64,000 nt of DNA, taken from contig CM074759.1 of the NCBI GenBank assembly GCA_037355855.1, positions 6,572,001 to 6,636,000 of the forward strand, given 5' to 3'. A model generated the notes under the pieces. It had not been told where the DNA came from, ran no database searches, and saw only the letters and a list, made by a program, of their open reading frames with translations. This stretch comes from Pseudo-nitzschia pungens. Its lineage: Eukaryota > Bacillariophyta > Bacillariophyceae > Bacillariales > Bacillariaceae. Both the position numbers and the translations under genes were made by a program. Of this stretch, positions 1 to 10,600 are shown one piece after another; within the stretch, counting starts at the first letter, position 1, and each line of letters begins with the position of its first letter.

Positions 1-704
1 CGCTAACAACAATGCACAGCGATTTTATCAGGACAACATCGACAAAACAACAACAGCAGAAGTGGCAACCACAACAAAAAATACAACCTTGGCAAAATAA
101 ATAGAAGCACTTCTTACAAGGGTTTCACTTGGAGAGTGCTCGTGATTTGCACAATCGCCTTCAACGAAAGAAGCTTCGTCAATGAATCGTCGCTGAAATT
201 TCGTCATGAGACGAAGGATGATGGGTTTTTAGCTCGGAAAAAAGCTTCGATCTCCGTTAAAAGTTGAGGTCAACGCTTTCTTTGTGTAGATTAGTAACCA
301 ATCCTATTTACGACTTAGATTTGGAGCACGATTTCGATCAATGATAGGTTGATAGGTTTTTTGCTTTTCGATTATGAAAATTAAATTTAAAACATTTATA
401 CGAGTAGTGATGAAATGAAAGTAGCGCGCTTCTCTCGACAGTCGGGAGATGCTGCTTAGACGTTGAATGGATGATTTGAATTATGTAACGGTTCATCGGA
501 GAGAAGATCAGTTCACTCTCCTAAATGTGATCGAAGAGCAGTTCTAGATTCCGACGCTGCTCCTCTGTTAACTGTTTTCCGACGATTCAGAATAACATTG
601 CCTCCCATAGTCCGCGTTTAACTTCCGGTCACTGTTACAGATTCCTGTTGGTGTGTATTTGTTGTTCGCCGCATGCCTTTGGCGTGTGGAATTGCTTTGT
701 TTGA
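1..704. other. No gene recognised; 3' flank of the next gene
   Basis: No reading frame here looks like protein. The stretch lies downstream of a leftward gene, so its 3' untranslated region and terminator probably fall near the right edge. No repeat was noticed. Confidence 0.5.
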
Positions 705-2654
705 CTAATTGTTGAAACCTTCGAAGACGAAGTCAGATGTAGGTGATGGTGGAGAAGGCTTTGTCCCTGTAGGTTGAGGAGCCTCGGCGGAAAATTCCAA
801 CGAAGAGACAACCGATGAAGCCGAAGAAGGTTCCAGAGTTGGCTTCCAGGTTGGCTTCGCAGTTGGCTTGGCGGTTGGCTTGGCGGTTGGCTTGGCGGTT
901 GGCTTGGCGGTTGGCTTTGCGGTTGGTTTGCGGGTTGGTTTGGAGTTTGGAACCGGGTCAAAGACAAACAGACGAGTCGGAGAAGAAGTGGGACTACGTG
1001 TTGGTTTCTTTGTGTAATGACAGTAACCACATGACTTGCGGCATTTGTTCTTGCCGATGTGAATGCCCTCATCGTAGCTATTACAGAGGTTGTTCCTTGC
1101 TACCCATCGACAATCCTTTCGTGGTAGGTCACACATTACAAATAGGCGTTGTAAGTATAACATAAAAATAGTGAAAGAACAGTGACGAGTTTCATTTCGA
1201 TTCCGTTTGAACTTACTTTCCAGAAGGTCCCAGCGTAGCCGTAGTCATCGTCATCAAAGCAATCGGGGTCAACTGTTGGGTGGTTTGTGGGGTATCTTGT
1301 TGGTTTGCGTGTTGGCCGCAGTGTAGGCTTAGGTGTAGTTGGACTTGAATCGGATGGATAAACAGCTGTAGAACACAGATTGACAGATCCCGTCACGAAG
1401 TACACTTGTAACTCGTAATGACCCTTCTTTAAATACACATCCTCCCAGATGACATCATTGAATGTGCTCCAGCCAAAGTTGGGAACAGTAATGACATTCC
1501 CGAAAGGCCCTCCATCATCGGGTGTGACAACGAACTTGATCTTTCTATCGTGGGCATTCGTAGCAACTCTTGCACGAATGTCGTGACGACCATCTCGATC
1601 CGCGTAAAATTGGTATAGAAGCCATTCTTGAGAGGCAACGAGGAAGAATCCGTAATGCAGTAGAGAGAAAATGATGTTAGTAGTCAACCCGGAGGCAGGT
1701 GATCAAAAAGTTGTTTGATTCCAACATTTGTTTTTCCTTACCACCCGATCGAGTCCATCCAACGTAGCACTTGCTGTCATCTCGATTTTTGCAGATGTGG
1801 TCACTGGTGTATGCTCCATCAACACCGTCATCACGGTCGACATCGTGGCAGTTTCCCTGATAACTGTATGGCGTGGTGTCGTATGCTTCGTCGAAGTCAA
1901 ACGCAGACCACGTCTTCGGTACTGTGGTGATTGGAACAGGATCTTGGCTTTTGATTCGAACATCAATCGAGCACAAGTTGGTGCTTCCTTGGACAAAGAA
2001 AATGTACAGCCGAAGCTTCTTATCATTGGGATCGAGTTTGATGTCTTTCCACACTACATCATTGAAATTCTGAAATCCTTTCCCGGGAACTACAACAGAC
2101 TTTTGTGCAACTAGTTGCTCGTGATCGGTATAGATCTTCAAATCGACCTTTTTGTTCGAACCAGCGGCAGCGCGAATAACAACTTCGATTGGAAGCTTGC
2201 CACTCCCATCTTTGAACGTGTGCACATCCTGGTCGCTGAATTCGAAATCGTAGCCTACCCAATCTCCACCAATTGTGTAACCAATGTGACAGGCACCCTT
2301 GGGTCATAATAGTAAGTGATCAAGACAATCGTGAGGGGACATTCGAGAAAAAAGGTTCAGAGAGCCTTCGTCTAATCAAACTACCTTAGTACGTACCAGT
2401 GCTTGGCAGGTAGAATCTGTCGTAGTTGTTTGGGCGTTAGGAGCTTTTTCTGGGTAAGGAGGAGGTCCATTGACACATGAGCCTTTTTTCTTCTCCTCGA
2501 CCTTTTTGTTAGCACTGTAGGCAACTGTTTTGTCGTACTTTGTGTAACCAAGTGCATTGGTCTTGAGTAGCGTTTTATCGAGGTGCTGGGCCTCGACGCA
2601 CTGCCCTAGAAAAAGTCGTAGAAGAGCGACCCCGAAAGCAGAGCGAATGTTCAT
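705..2654 (-). CDS. Secreted protein with two carbohydrate-binding-like domains, a ShK-like domain and a KPT-rich tail
   Basis: Four exons can be joined in frame: 2654-2397, 2297-1742, 1626-1217 and 1115-705, all with GT-AG introns of 99, 115 and 101 nt, giving about 544 residues. The ATG at 2654 is chosen because a signal peptide follows ([18 protein letters not shown]...). Exons 2 and 3 each encode a similar beta-rich domain with the pattern [14 protein letters not shown]...LCS and [14 protein letters not shown]...LCS, which resembles CBM6/CBM35-type modules. A PTxKPT linker leads into a six-cysteine ShK-like stretch ([10 protein letters not shown] ... KCRKSCGYC) that is itself split by intron 3. 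The C terminus is a KPTAKPT repeat. The protein is inferred to be secreted and to bind cell-wall or extracellular polysaccharide. The domain family is recognised by pattern only. Confidence 0.75.
850..950 (-). repeat. 12-bp minisatellite coding KPTA repeats
   Basis: The 12-base unit ggttggcttggc is repeated about seven times. Read on the minus strand it gives successive Lys-Pro-Thr-Ala residues near the C terminus of the secreted protein. KPT-type tails are common in diatom extracellular proteins and are likely O-glycosylated. Confidence 0.85.
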
Positions 2655-3714
2655 TTTTTTCCACCTAACAACTGTTGTGATAGCTTGTATTCGAGTTCGC
2701 AATTTGTCGCACTCGGATTTGCGAATTTCGCTTTGCTGAAAGCAATCGTTGTGGGGATTTCAGTTCAGAATTTTATGAAACAACGATGAAAACTTGATAT
2801 CGGATCTTTTTCAAACCTAGCTCCACTATTTGGGCGAGTGATTTTTTTTTTGAAAAAGTAACAGTTATCTTACGGTATTGTATCTGATTTTGAATATTCT
2901 GGTTTGTGACACTTCTACCGATACTATCGAATCGTGAATTCTGTCACATCTTCTGTTGTTTCGGTTGTTTAGAGCTCTTAAGGATGTGGGAATCAGAAAA
3001 GATACTGCAAACTCGGAGTAATGTACGGATTAGAATTGCCCTTGACTTTCCCTCCAAATTCTCGGCATTCACGAGCCGTTGTTCTGGAACACTTAACATG
3101 TGGTTCAATTTTGAACTTAAGCCTCTAGAATTCGATCGTTACCAGAGAAAAAGTTGTATTTATTGAAAATGACCGAGAGAAAGAAACAAGGCTAAAATTC
3201 GGTATGTGAAGCGTGACAGCGAGCATGGCGGAAACGAAGACCCGGAAAGACTCACTCAGTCCAAACCCGGCTCTTCAACCAATTAAATCAATCAAACAAG
3301 ACTATTATCTTAGAATACAATAGTACATAGAGTACATACATAGTAGATGTATAGTCGTCGTCAATCCTTTGTTGTCCGGTCTGTACTTCGTCTACGAGTA
3401 GCAGGTACGATTACGTAATTTACACGTGACTGACTGACTCACTCATTCATAGCACAACTCGTCTTTTTCAGATGTCACAAGAAAATTCAAACGTGTCATC
3501 GACTCTACCGGTGTTCTTACTTCGAACCAAAACAATACCGTACTGTGAGGAATAGTGAGTAAGCCGTACACGGTAAGGTAATTACTGCTCGGCTTTTCCT
3601 CTTTTAAGCTGTTTCATACTAAAAGGCCTACAGGGAAATTGGGAAACCACGAAACATTCTTCCCTCGCACCCCAAATATTTCGAATCGTTCAGCTGTCGT
3701 TTGAATTACCTCCG
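2655..3714. other. Intergenic region between divergent genes
   Basis: About 1.06 kb separates the start of the leftward secreted protein from the start of the rightward unknown gene, so it holds both promoters. Reading frames here are short and lack protein-like composition. It has diatom-style GTAC-rich words around 3300-3600 but no element that can be named. Confidence 0.6.
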
Positions 3715-4716
3715 ATGCGTTTCTCGTCTCCGCTTGTGTTCTCATTGGCAACCGCAGCATCCGCGAGCTTCAGACTCTCTAGCCTTGCGACTGTAGCAGC
3801 ATCGACCGGGAGCAACAGCAGCCGGGCGTCGGCATTCATTTCGGCTACGGGCGCGATCCATAATCGCGTTGCAGAGAACTCCCCGTCCCCGCCATCGCGA
3901 TTGAATTCTTCCTCTTCCGGAACAGAACGAGAGTCTTTATCGGGACCCATGATCGATCCAGAGTATCCGGGAACGGCGGTCGAGCGCATGCTCGCTGCCC
4001 GGACACGCGTCGCCTCGCTGACACAGGACGACCTGAACGATTCGTGGGACGAGGTTCGGCGCAAGATATTGTGGGCGGGTGGATTGAAGGACCTGCCTAC
4101 CGCGAGACCCGGCCAGGGATACACCGGACACTCCTTCAACGACTACAACCACGTCGATCTGACTTGCATGCGCGACAGCGTCTCGGACAACGAAAACGAC
4201 GGGAGCGTGAAAATGATCGCCATTGGCAACCAGCTGGGTCCTGGAATCCGGACGGCGTCCCTTCCCGAACTCGGCAGCGGAGGATCGTGGTCGACCTGCG
4301 CCATTGGTTGCAATCAAGACCCACCCCAGGATGTTGCGCACGTGCAATTTCGATCTCGGATCGGTGAGTTCTTTCGTGTCTTTGTGTGTGTGTGTGTGTT
4401 GTTCTTCTTTTTGTATCAGAGACGGAAGGAAGTTGTTGTTCGCTATGTTTTTCGTTTCTATTGTCCCTCACCATAGCCGCAACGATGAAACCGTGCACGC
4501 CACGATGTAGCCTTCAAACTCGTTTGGTGCCCTACTGAAACATTTGATACGTTCGTGTTGGTGGACGACGATGGCAAAAAACTGGCGCAAGGGACACCGA
4601 CGGGACGACTGCCCAATCTTCGCGAACGACAAGTGAACTACAAAATCGTGGAAGGGAGCAAATACGCCGTGGCAGCGAACGAGATTGCGGATGGGAAGTC
4701 GACCGCAACACTCTAG
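3715..4716 (+). CDS. Unknown protein with an N-terminal targeting sequence
   Basis: Two exons, 3715-4363 and 4511-4716, join in phase 1 across an intron with GTGAGT donor and TGTAG acceptor, giving about 284 residues. The N terminus is a signal peptide followed by ASASF, compatible with the plastid cleavage motif of diatoms, then a Ser-rich spacer. The remainder has a conserved-looking globular part (WDEVRRKILWAGGLKDLP, GQGYTGHSFNDYNHVDL, TETFDTFVLVDDDG). The family is not recognised. Exon 2 was chosen because the first acceptor upstream (4476) leads to an early stop, whereas the acceptor at 4510 gives an open, protein-like frame. Confidence 0.65.
4382..4400. repeat. GT dinucleotide microsatellite inside the intron
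   Basis: A short run of tgtgtgtgtgtgtg lies just after the donor site of the intron of the unknown gene at 3715-4716. Confidence 0.7.
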
Positions 4717-5148
4717 TTGAGCACTTCAGAGGATTCACGACGTGAAGAGCAGAACTACAGAGGACAGAATCGGTGGAGTGCTGGTATCTTTCTCAGTCTC
4801 AGGGCTACAGCAGTTTGTCGTCTTTGACTTTAAAATTAGATTATGATAAGCGCCTTAAATCGAATTCGCGTTTGAAGGCAAAGCACGGATCTTTTGAGGA
4901 TATTTCTTTCGCTCGAAAATCGACGCATCACCTATTCACCATACTAATGCTGTTTGGTTTCTAGCTCGGGGCGTCCAGAAAAGTGCTATGTTTGCACTTT
5001 CAAATACACGCCGGCTTGCAATCCATTTCCGGTGGAGCTAGAGTCGAAATGGTATCATGTCGTTGTACAAACGAGAATGTGATAAAAAAATGTTACGAAT
5101 CGTAAGCTGCAATGGAGGGCAGGTGTCGTACACCGCGACCGAATGGTC
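4717..5148. other. Short intergenic region between convergent genes
   Basis: The genes on either side point toward this stretch, so it holds two 3' ends. No further gene or repeat is evident. Confidence 0.6.
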
Positions 5149-5853
5149 TTATCCGTGATAGCCCCTTGGAAGGGGGCCGTCCGTGTAAGAGGCCATTTCC
5201 AGATTCTGCAAGTTCGATTGTTCCATTCGCTTTTTTATGCGGGCCTTACTTTTCACGAGGGCTCTTCCCAGCCCATCAAAGTATTTCCAGGAGGAAGGAT
5301 ACGGCACGTTCGCGGCGTGGCCCATGCTTCGCGTTATGCTTTCTTGCCGCGCATCGTGCAGGCTGCGAACCCAAATCCTGGCCTCCTCTCTGTTGGACAC
5401 CGCGTAGAAATGTTGTCGTCGCAGGGTCGAAACCGTGAAAAATCCCTCGTACCCGGGGGGCAGATCCCCCATCTCCGGAAAGTGCATGCTCGTGTCGTGG
5501 CCGAGCACGTCGGTGGTGAGCGTTTCGACGTCGAACGGGGAGCCCTTGGGAAGGGTCGAGTATTCGTCGTTGAACTTGTACAGGAACGAGCCGCAGAGCA
5601 CAAGGTGGCGTTCTTCCCAAGATGGCACGAAAGAACTGCAAAAGGGCAACGACAGGATGATTCTTTGGATAAAGGCGGGAAGAATGCTGTAGAGCACAGG
5701 AATGTGGAGTTTCAGCACCGATCCTTGGTGCTGTGGCGAGGCCTTGATCAAGGCTCCGGCTGAGAGTCCTGCTCCGGGAGTAAACGGGTCCGGTTCCTCC
5801 CCTTCTGTCGTCGAGGAGCTTGTTGTTGCGTGACGCCGCCGAATTTCCGACAT
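5149..5853 (-). CDS. PH-domain-like protein
   Basis: A single-exon frame of 234 residues starts at an ATG at 5853. After a Ser/Thr-rich N terminus, a region of about 100 residues (roughly 75-170) has the course of a pleckstrin homology domain: WEERHLVLCGSFLYKFND, a beta-rich middle, then FFTVSTLRRQHFYAVSNREEARIWVRSLHDAR, which matches the final strand and the C-terminal helix with its conserved Trp. A basic stretch follows (RALVKSKARIKKRMEQ). The hydrophobic segment before the PH region (HIPVLYSILPAFIQRIILSLPF) could be amphipathic or membrane-associated. Role is inferred only as phosphoinositide or membrane binding. Confidence 0.7.
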   Translation of the reverse strand: MSEIRRRHATTSSSTTEGEEPDPFTPGAGLSAGALIKASPQHQGSVLKLHIPVLYSILPAFIQRIILSLPFCSSFVPSWEERHLVLCGSFLYKFNDEYSTLPKGSPFDVETLTTDVLGHDTSMHFPEMGDLPPGYEGFFTVSTLRRQHFYAVSNREEARIWVRSLHDARQESITRSMGHAANVPYPSSWKYFDGLGRALVKSKARIKKRMEQSNLQNLEMASYTDGPLPRGYHG

Positions 5854-6829
5854 GATGCCTGCAAGATTCTGGGCCCCGTTGTGATTCTGTATTGTGAAGG
5901 AGTGAAAGTGGAAATCTGACTGGGGAGGAAAGTCGAACGCTAGTTATGTTATTACAGGTTGCGAGTGACAGTCTGATATTGTCTGTTGTCTGTGATCCAA
6001 ACCAAACCGCACCGTACCGGTAAGTAATTATTCCACGAATCGAATATCGTCTACAAACAGTTACCGTCGGCCGTCGTGAGCTGTTGATTGCGCTGTTCAA
6101 TTGATGTTGGCGGGATTGATTGTTGATTGATGATGATTGAGATGATTCTTTCGTTCATTCATCCTTTCGCGAAGTTCTGCCATGCTTTTTGAAAACTTGT
6201 GGTGATCTCATACCGGTAACTTACCGGTACGAGTGAACCTTACGGCCTTACTCGCATCTCGTGCGAGTGCTTGTGCTGAGTTGCTCTCATCAATCAAAAG
6301 AAGTCGGAACGTAAAAAATACTTCAAATACCTAACGAGCCGTACGTACGCGTACGTAATCTATCCTACAGATCATACGTTCTACATCTGTCTTCGACTAC
6401 GTAAGATTAATTACCGTACGGTAATTACCGTTAGTAGTCAGGTAAAATCCGGTTCGTGAACAAACCTCAGTCGTTCCAGGACTGAAGTTCGGAAAAGCCC
6501 GAGAGGTGGCGGCAAGTGGAAAAAAATACGAAGTACCGTACAGTACATGTAGGTCAGTACGATTAAGGTTACCGGTGCGTAAGTTACTGGTAATCGTAAC
6601 TTACGATCGATGACGATGTAGATAGTTTTCGCAACGAACAACAACGAACAACAACAAACAACACTGATGTAGAACTGTGATGTTAGCATACAAGTAAGGT
6701 TACTTGTAGTTGTCCATTGCGATATCCGAAGTGATTTTTTTGTCGATCATCCTGCCTTTAGGGTGTAACTCACATCGTGACTACGTACCCAAACAATAGA
6801 ATACGATCCATTCCAGGGTATATTCGAGG
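5854..6829. other. Intergenic region between divergent genes, GTAC-rich
   Basis: No coding frame is convincing. From about 6200 to 6720 the DNA is dense in short words built from GTAC, CCGGT and AAGGTTAC, the same vocabulary that fills most intergenic stretches of this window. Confidence 0.6.
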
Positions 6830-7864
6830 ATGAGTTGTCGCGGAACGTTTCGGTTGTTCCTCCTCTGCTTGTTGAGCTCGGACCAAACCGTAGCGTTCGC
6901 ACCCAAGGCCAGAAAAACTCACCAGAAATCAAGTCGATGCCCTACTGAGAAATTCCTATATAGTGGGGTCGGCGACGAAGCCACATTCGAAGCTCTTGTG
7001 GAAGAAGCCACCTTTGGGTCCACGGGACTATACGGCGGAGATTATGCAGGGCTTGCCGCTACGTTCAATCCCGGCGATGGTTCCTTCATCCCGATTCCCG
7101 ACTATCTCATCCCGGAGAGCCTGAAAGAGTGGGGCCAGGAACCAAAGTGCCTGCAGGTCTTGGTGAGCGAAGATGTCCACGACGACGAAGAGAGCGGTGA
7201 GGGATACGTGATGACGCGCGTCACCACCAAGATTTTGCCGGATACCGGGTGCGGGGTCGACAATCTGGAAACCATGCTGGCCGGAGACGAGATCGATCTG
7301 GAGTCCCAATGGAAGAGTGATGACAACGACGATGGATTGGAAGACATTGTTGGTTTGCAGTATCCACTGGGAGAAGATAAGCTTCGGGTGGAAACAATTT
7401 TTGGGTTGGAAGAGGAATACGGCGTGGACCGAATACGGGTGGCCATCGACCTGATCCCGTCGGAAGAGAATTTCGCGATTTTGAGTCCAATGGTGCTGAC
7501 ACTGGAACGACGAACGAGTTCGATCAGCAGCGGCGGAACCATCGCCGAGGGAGGTGGTCTCGACGGTCGCACGGTCTATTTGCTCCTGGGAGAGCGATTG
7601 CGGGCTTCCGGTACGTTTGTGGACGAACCATCCCTGTGCAACGAGAACTACTACGATCCAGAATCTGACATTCGATACGTCAGTTTTCCCGGAAACATTA
7701 CGATTGCATATGGCTGGTTGGATGAAGATGCGAATACATGGATGTTACAGATCAGTCGCATCACACCAAATGGATCGCGCCGGGTTCTTTCTCGACAATT
7801 CACGATCGCCGACAACGGGGAATTGGACTTTGAAATACGATCGTGGGTGGAGGAGATCCCGTAG
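6830..7864 (+). CDS. Plastid-targeted protein of unknown function
   Basis: A single exon of 344 residues starts at ATG 6830. The N terminus is a signal peptide (MSCRGTFRLFLLCLLSS...) ending in VAFAPKARK, a textbook AFAP cleavage motif with Phe at +1 followed by a basic, Ser-containing transit-like stretch. This predicts import into the secondary plastid. The mature part is acidic and beta-rich, with a motif GDGSFIPIPDYLIPESLKEW near residue 85 and no recognised catalytic residues. It may be an algal-specific stromal protein. Its upstream neighbour is divergent and shares about 1 kb of regulatory DNA. Confidence 0.75.
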   Translation: MSCRGTFRLFLLCLLSSDQTVAFAPKARKTHQKSSRCPTEKFLYSGVGDEATFEALVEEATFGSTGLYGGDYAGLAATFNPGDGSFIPIPDYLIPESLKEWGQEPKCLQVLVSEDVHDDEESGEGYVMTRVTTKILPDTGCGVDNLETMLAGDEIDLESQWKSDDNDDGLEDIVGLQYPLGEDKLRVETIFGLEEEYGVDRIRVAIDLIPSEENFAILSPMVLTLERRTSSISSGGTIAEGGGLDGRTVYLLLGERLRASGTFVDEPSLCNENYYDPESDIRYVSFPGNITIAYGWLDEDANTWMLQISRITPNGSRRVLSRQFTIADNGELDFEIRSWVEEIP

Positions 7865-8037
7865 CGTACGATGGTCCCCTTTACTGCTGTCGTAGGTTCT
7901 GTAAGAGTCCGTGCGCGGCAACAAAACATTCAAACATTGTAACAGTACAAGTCATGTATTTCCTACAACCGACTCTTTGAGAAATGGTGTTGTTCTCAAA
8001 AGTGATACCGTGTCAAGAAATCGAAACGTTATTCGTT

Positions 8038-9393
8038 TTAAAAGACTCCGTTCATTCGCTCATCTTCCAAAATGCCAAAGTTCCTCTGAAATTCTGCCAG
8101 CGCACCCGACCCTTCGGGGAGCACCGGGAAAGCAAAGTTGTTGTAGAGAAAGGCCTCGCGCCACTGCGATTCGGTTGTGACGTTGAAGTTGTCGTCCCAC
8201 AGCAGGGCATCATCGCCGTTTAGATCTTCCTCTTGTTCCTCGTCCTCGTCGGAAGAGTCCTCTATTTCCACTTCGAAATGAACTTCGCGCCCCTGCACGA
8301 TATTCAGCGCCCGTCGCAATCGTCGTTGACGACGCCGTCGGCGTCGGAAGAAACGGTTGGTGTCGTCGGCACGGGGACGAGGGGGTAGCTCGAACGACGC
8401 ATACACTCCCCAGCAAGATTCCATCACGAACCCCCAGTTGTTGGTTGGGCTGCGTCGGCAAACATAGGTCGGAACCTCGCGACCCAACACCGAGAAACGA
8501 ATGTAGGATCCTACAGGACGATCGGGAAAATCCATCGGCTGGGTGATGAATCGCCAGGTCATCGGAACGGTAGGATCTTGCAGTTCGGAGCCATTCACAC
8601 TGTTTTCTGGTCGCACCTGGTTGTGTCTCGGGTCTAGTAATGTGGGATGTCTTAGGGTAGAATCCTCGATTTCCATTTCCCCTTCCGATTGGCCGTCGCC
8701 GGAACTCCCGTTGGTGTTTCTCCGAGACGTGCCCGCTTGCCCCGAACTCTCTGTGTTCTCGGTCTGTCCAGAGTCTCCTTCCTTTCGCTGTCGAGGGACA
8801 TACATCTTCACTTTCCCGTCGTCTAAAAATACCATCTTTCTGCATGGTTGATAGTTGTACCACGGGTCGAAAGCAGTCCAGTCCGATCCTGCTGCCTCTT
8901 TGAAACGAAAGTGCCAAATCGTGCCTTTTCCTGTTTGGGGGTCAAAAATGAGTTCCTCTCGCCTCAGGTGGTCTCGATTTTCACCATCCAGGAGTGACAT
9001 TCGGTAGGCAGACATGGCGCTCTCGTTCTCGTCCTCGTCGCTGCTTCCGCCTTGACTGCCAACTGCTGAGGAAGGCTGCAGTTTGCGTTGCGCGTGTTGG
9101 CAAACGTGAACTTTGTTCTTCCACAAATCTAGGCACAGATGATCCCATCCTGCGCAATTCCTCGACGCCAACCTTTTGTATTTTTGATTCAATCGTCGCA
9201 TTTCACAGAGCGAATTAGCTTCCAAAAAGGACGTGACCCTGCAAAGCACATCCTCCGGGAGTCGACACAGCAGAGCTGGTTTGTGAGTCGAGTTGATTTC
9301 GGAATTGTGAGAAGCAACAGGTGCACGGGTAACTGTAGCAGTGCGGTTCGATTCCTTGTCCAGGAGGCTTTCTGACAACATTGCGTCATTCAT
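8038..9393 (-). CDS. F-box-like protein
   Basis: A single exon of 451 residues starts at ATG 9393. Residues about 40-90 (LPEDVLCRVTSFLEANSLCEMRRLNQKYKRLA) have the Leu-Pro-x-Asp-Val-Leu start and helix pattern of an F-box, which binds Skp1 in SCF ubiquitin ligases. The middle carries acidic and Ser/Gly-rich linkers. A later segment (TWRFITQPMDFPDRPVGSYIRF ... NWGFVMESCWGVYASFELPPRP) may be the substrate-binding part. A DE-rich run precedes the C-terminal WREAFLYNNFAFPVLPEGSGALAEF. No WD40, LRR or Kelch repeats were seen. Its stop lies about 170 bases from the stop of the convergent gene at 6830-7864. Confidence 0.75.
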   Translation of the reverse strand: MNDAMLSESLLDKESNRTATVTRAPVASHNSEINSTHKPALLCRLPEDVLCRVTSFLEANSLCEMRRLNQKYKRLASRNCAGWDHLCLDLWKNKVHVCQHAQRKLQPSSAVGSQGGSSDEDENESAMSAYRMSLLDGENRDHLRREELIFDPQTGKGTIWHFRFKEAAGSDWTAFDPWYNYQPCRKMVFLDDGKVKMYVPRQRKEGDSGQTENTESSGQAGTSRRNTNGSSGDGQSEGEMEIEDSTLRHPTLLDPRHNQVRPENSVNGSELQDPTVPMTWRFITQPMDFPDRPVGSYIRFSVLGREVPTYVCRRSPTNNWGFVMESCWGVYASFELPPRPRADDTNRFFRRRRRRQRRLRRALNIVQGREVHFEVEIEDSSDEDEEQEEDLNGDDALLWDDNFNVTTESQWREAFLYNNFAFPVLPEGSGALAEFQRNFGILEDERMNGVF

Positions 9394-9921
9394 TTTCGCT
9401 CTTTCATGGCAATGGAGTATGTGCTAGTCGGAAATTGTAGTATCACTATTGTTCTGTATTGTTGATGATTTTTTTAGTCTGGAGTGTTCAGAGTGTTCTT
9501 TCCCCAACATCGAGTCAATTCACAAAATTGAATAAACATTCCAGGATGTACCCGTAATTATTCAAAACCGGTACCGGGTAACATCACTACGAGTAAGCCT
9601 ACGAGTATTAAGGTACCATTTTTCCGTGTCAATCAAATGAACAAGGAAAAATTTAAAAAATAGAAATACGATAATAAGACTTACTACGGAATTCCTATCA
9701 GCTGTCCCCCGGTTTCCGTAGAAATTAGTAGTTGAGGATGTAGAACCGGGATAGGAACTTTGTAGTAAGACTTACTTCGTATTTTTTTAGTAGACCATGG
9801 CAGCGTTCCTTCAAGCAACATTGAACATGTGGGATGACTATTTTTTGAGAATATCAATCCACTTACGCGTACGAAAAGTTACGTGTATATTTTGACATAA
9901 GCAGGGGTCAAGAGAGTTACT
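9394..9921. other. Intergenic region with a short palindromic element
   Basis: No gene is seen. It contains the promoter of the F-box gene and the 90-bp palindromic element at about 9682-9768, and ends at the left edge of the large transposon. Confidence 0.6.
9675..9775. mobile_element. Palindromic MITE-like element, family copy 1
   Basis: A fold-back sequence starts TTACTACGGAATTCCTATCA and ends with the near-complement ATAGGAACTTTGTAGTAA. It is bracketed by the direct repeat TAAGACTTAC at 9675-9684 and 9766-9775, part of which overlaps the terminal repeats. The same sequence occurs, inverted, near 58.04 kb. It carries no coding sequence. Confidence 0.7.
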
Positions 9922-9968
9922 GGACCTTCCGGAACAAAAAAATTATTTATTCGCAGATCGCGCGACTT
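9922..9968 (+). repeat. Left terminal inverted repeat of the large transposon
   Basis: It starts GGACCTTCCGGAAC, then an A/T stretch, then CGCGCGAC. Its inverted partner is at about 19325-19372. Confidence 0.7.
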
Positions 9969-10156
9969 TTGAGTCGGAAGGGTCAACTCCGAAATTCAGC
10001 TGCCAATTTTCAACTGTATTGCGCAAGTAGGATCGTGCTGGCATGGAGCATTACAGTAGACACGCAAAATTGCCGTAGACCAATCACCAGTCCTGTAGAC
10101 CACGTTGCGTTACCGTAGAAACAGTTCCCCCCTTTTGCTTTTTTCATTTTAGGGGT

Positions 10157-10306
10157 GAAAAACTTGCACTTTTTCTTTCACTTTTTTCAATCGCAAAAGT
10201 GCAAGTTTCTACTCGTGACTCCAACGCGTTCTTTTTTGGAGGGGCAAAAGTGCAAGTTTGGCTCAACGGACAAGAAAAAAGTGCAAGTTTACTCGCACTT
10301 TTTTGA
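10157..10306. repeat. Left subterminal repeat cluster
   Basis: At least four copies of a word close to AAAAGTGCAAGTTT occur in both orientations (near 10161, 10195, 10247 and 10279), followed by a partial copy. The same word recurs at 18.85-19.13 kb near the other end. Subterminal arrays like this commonly bind transposase in DNA transposons; that role is inferred here. Confidence 0.75.
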
Positions 10307-10600
10307 AAAATCTTGAAAAACTTGAAATATTTTGTAGCGATGGCAACCCAGAGTACTTGGCGACACATCTGCATTATTACTGTCAATGCGGCATCTCACA
10401 TCTCCATTGGCAATCGACTGTGGTAACGCAGTGTGATTGGTCCGACGCAGCATCGTCCCAGAGCAAGAGCAAAGTACACCGTAGCGTTACCATCGAAACG
10501 CTGCGTCGTCTCAAGCGTCCTGCAGCGACGATTTTTGCAACGCAGCGTTACCCGTGACTGCATTTGCGACGTTGGCGACGTTGCGTCGCCATCTAACAGG

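Noticed and set aside
9345..9360. A GGTTCGATTCC sequence resembling a tRNA T-loop
   Set aside because: It lies inside the F-box coding sequence and no cloverleaf with matching acceptor or anticodon arms could be seen around it.
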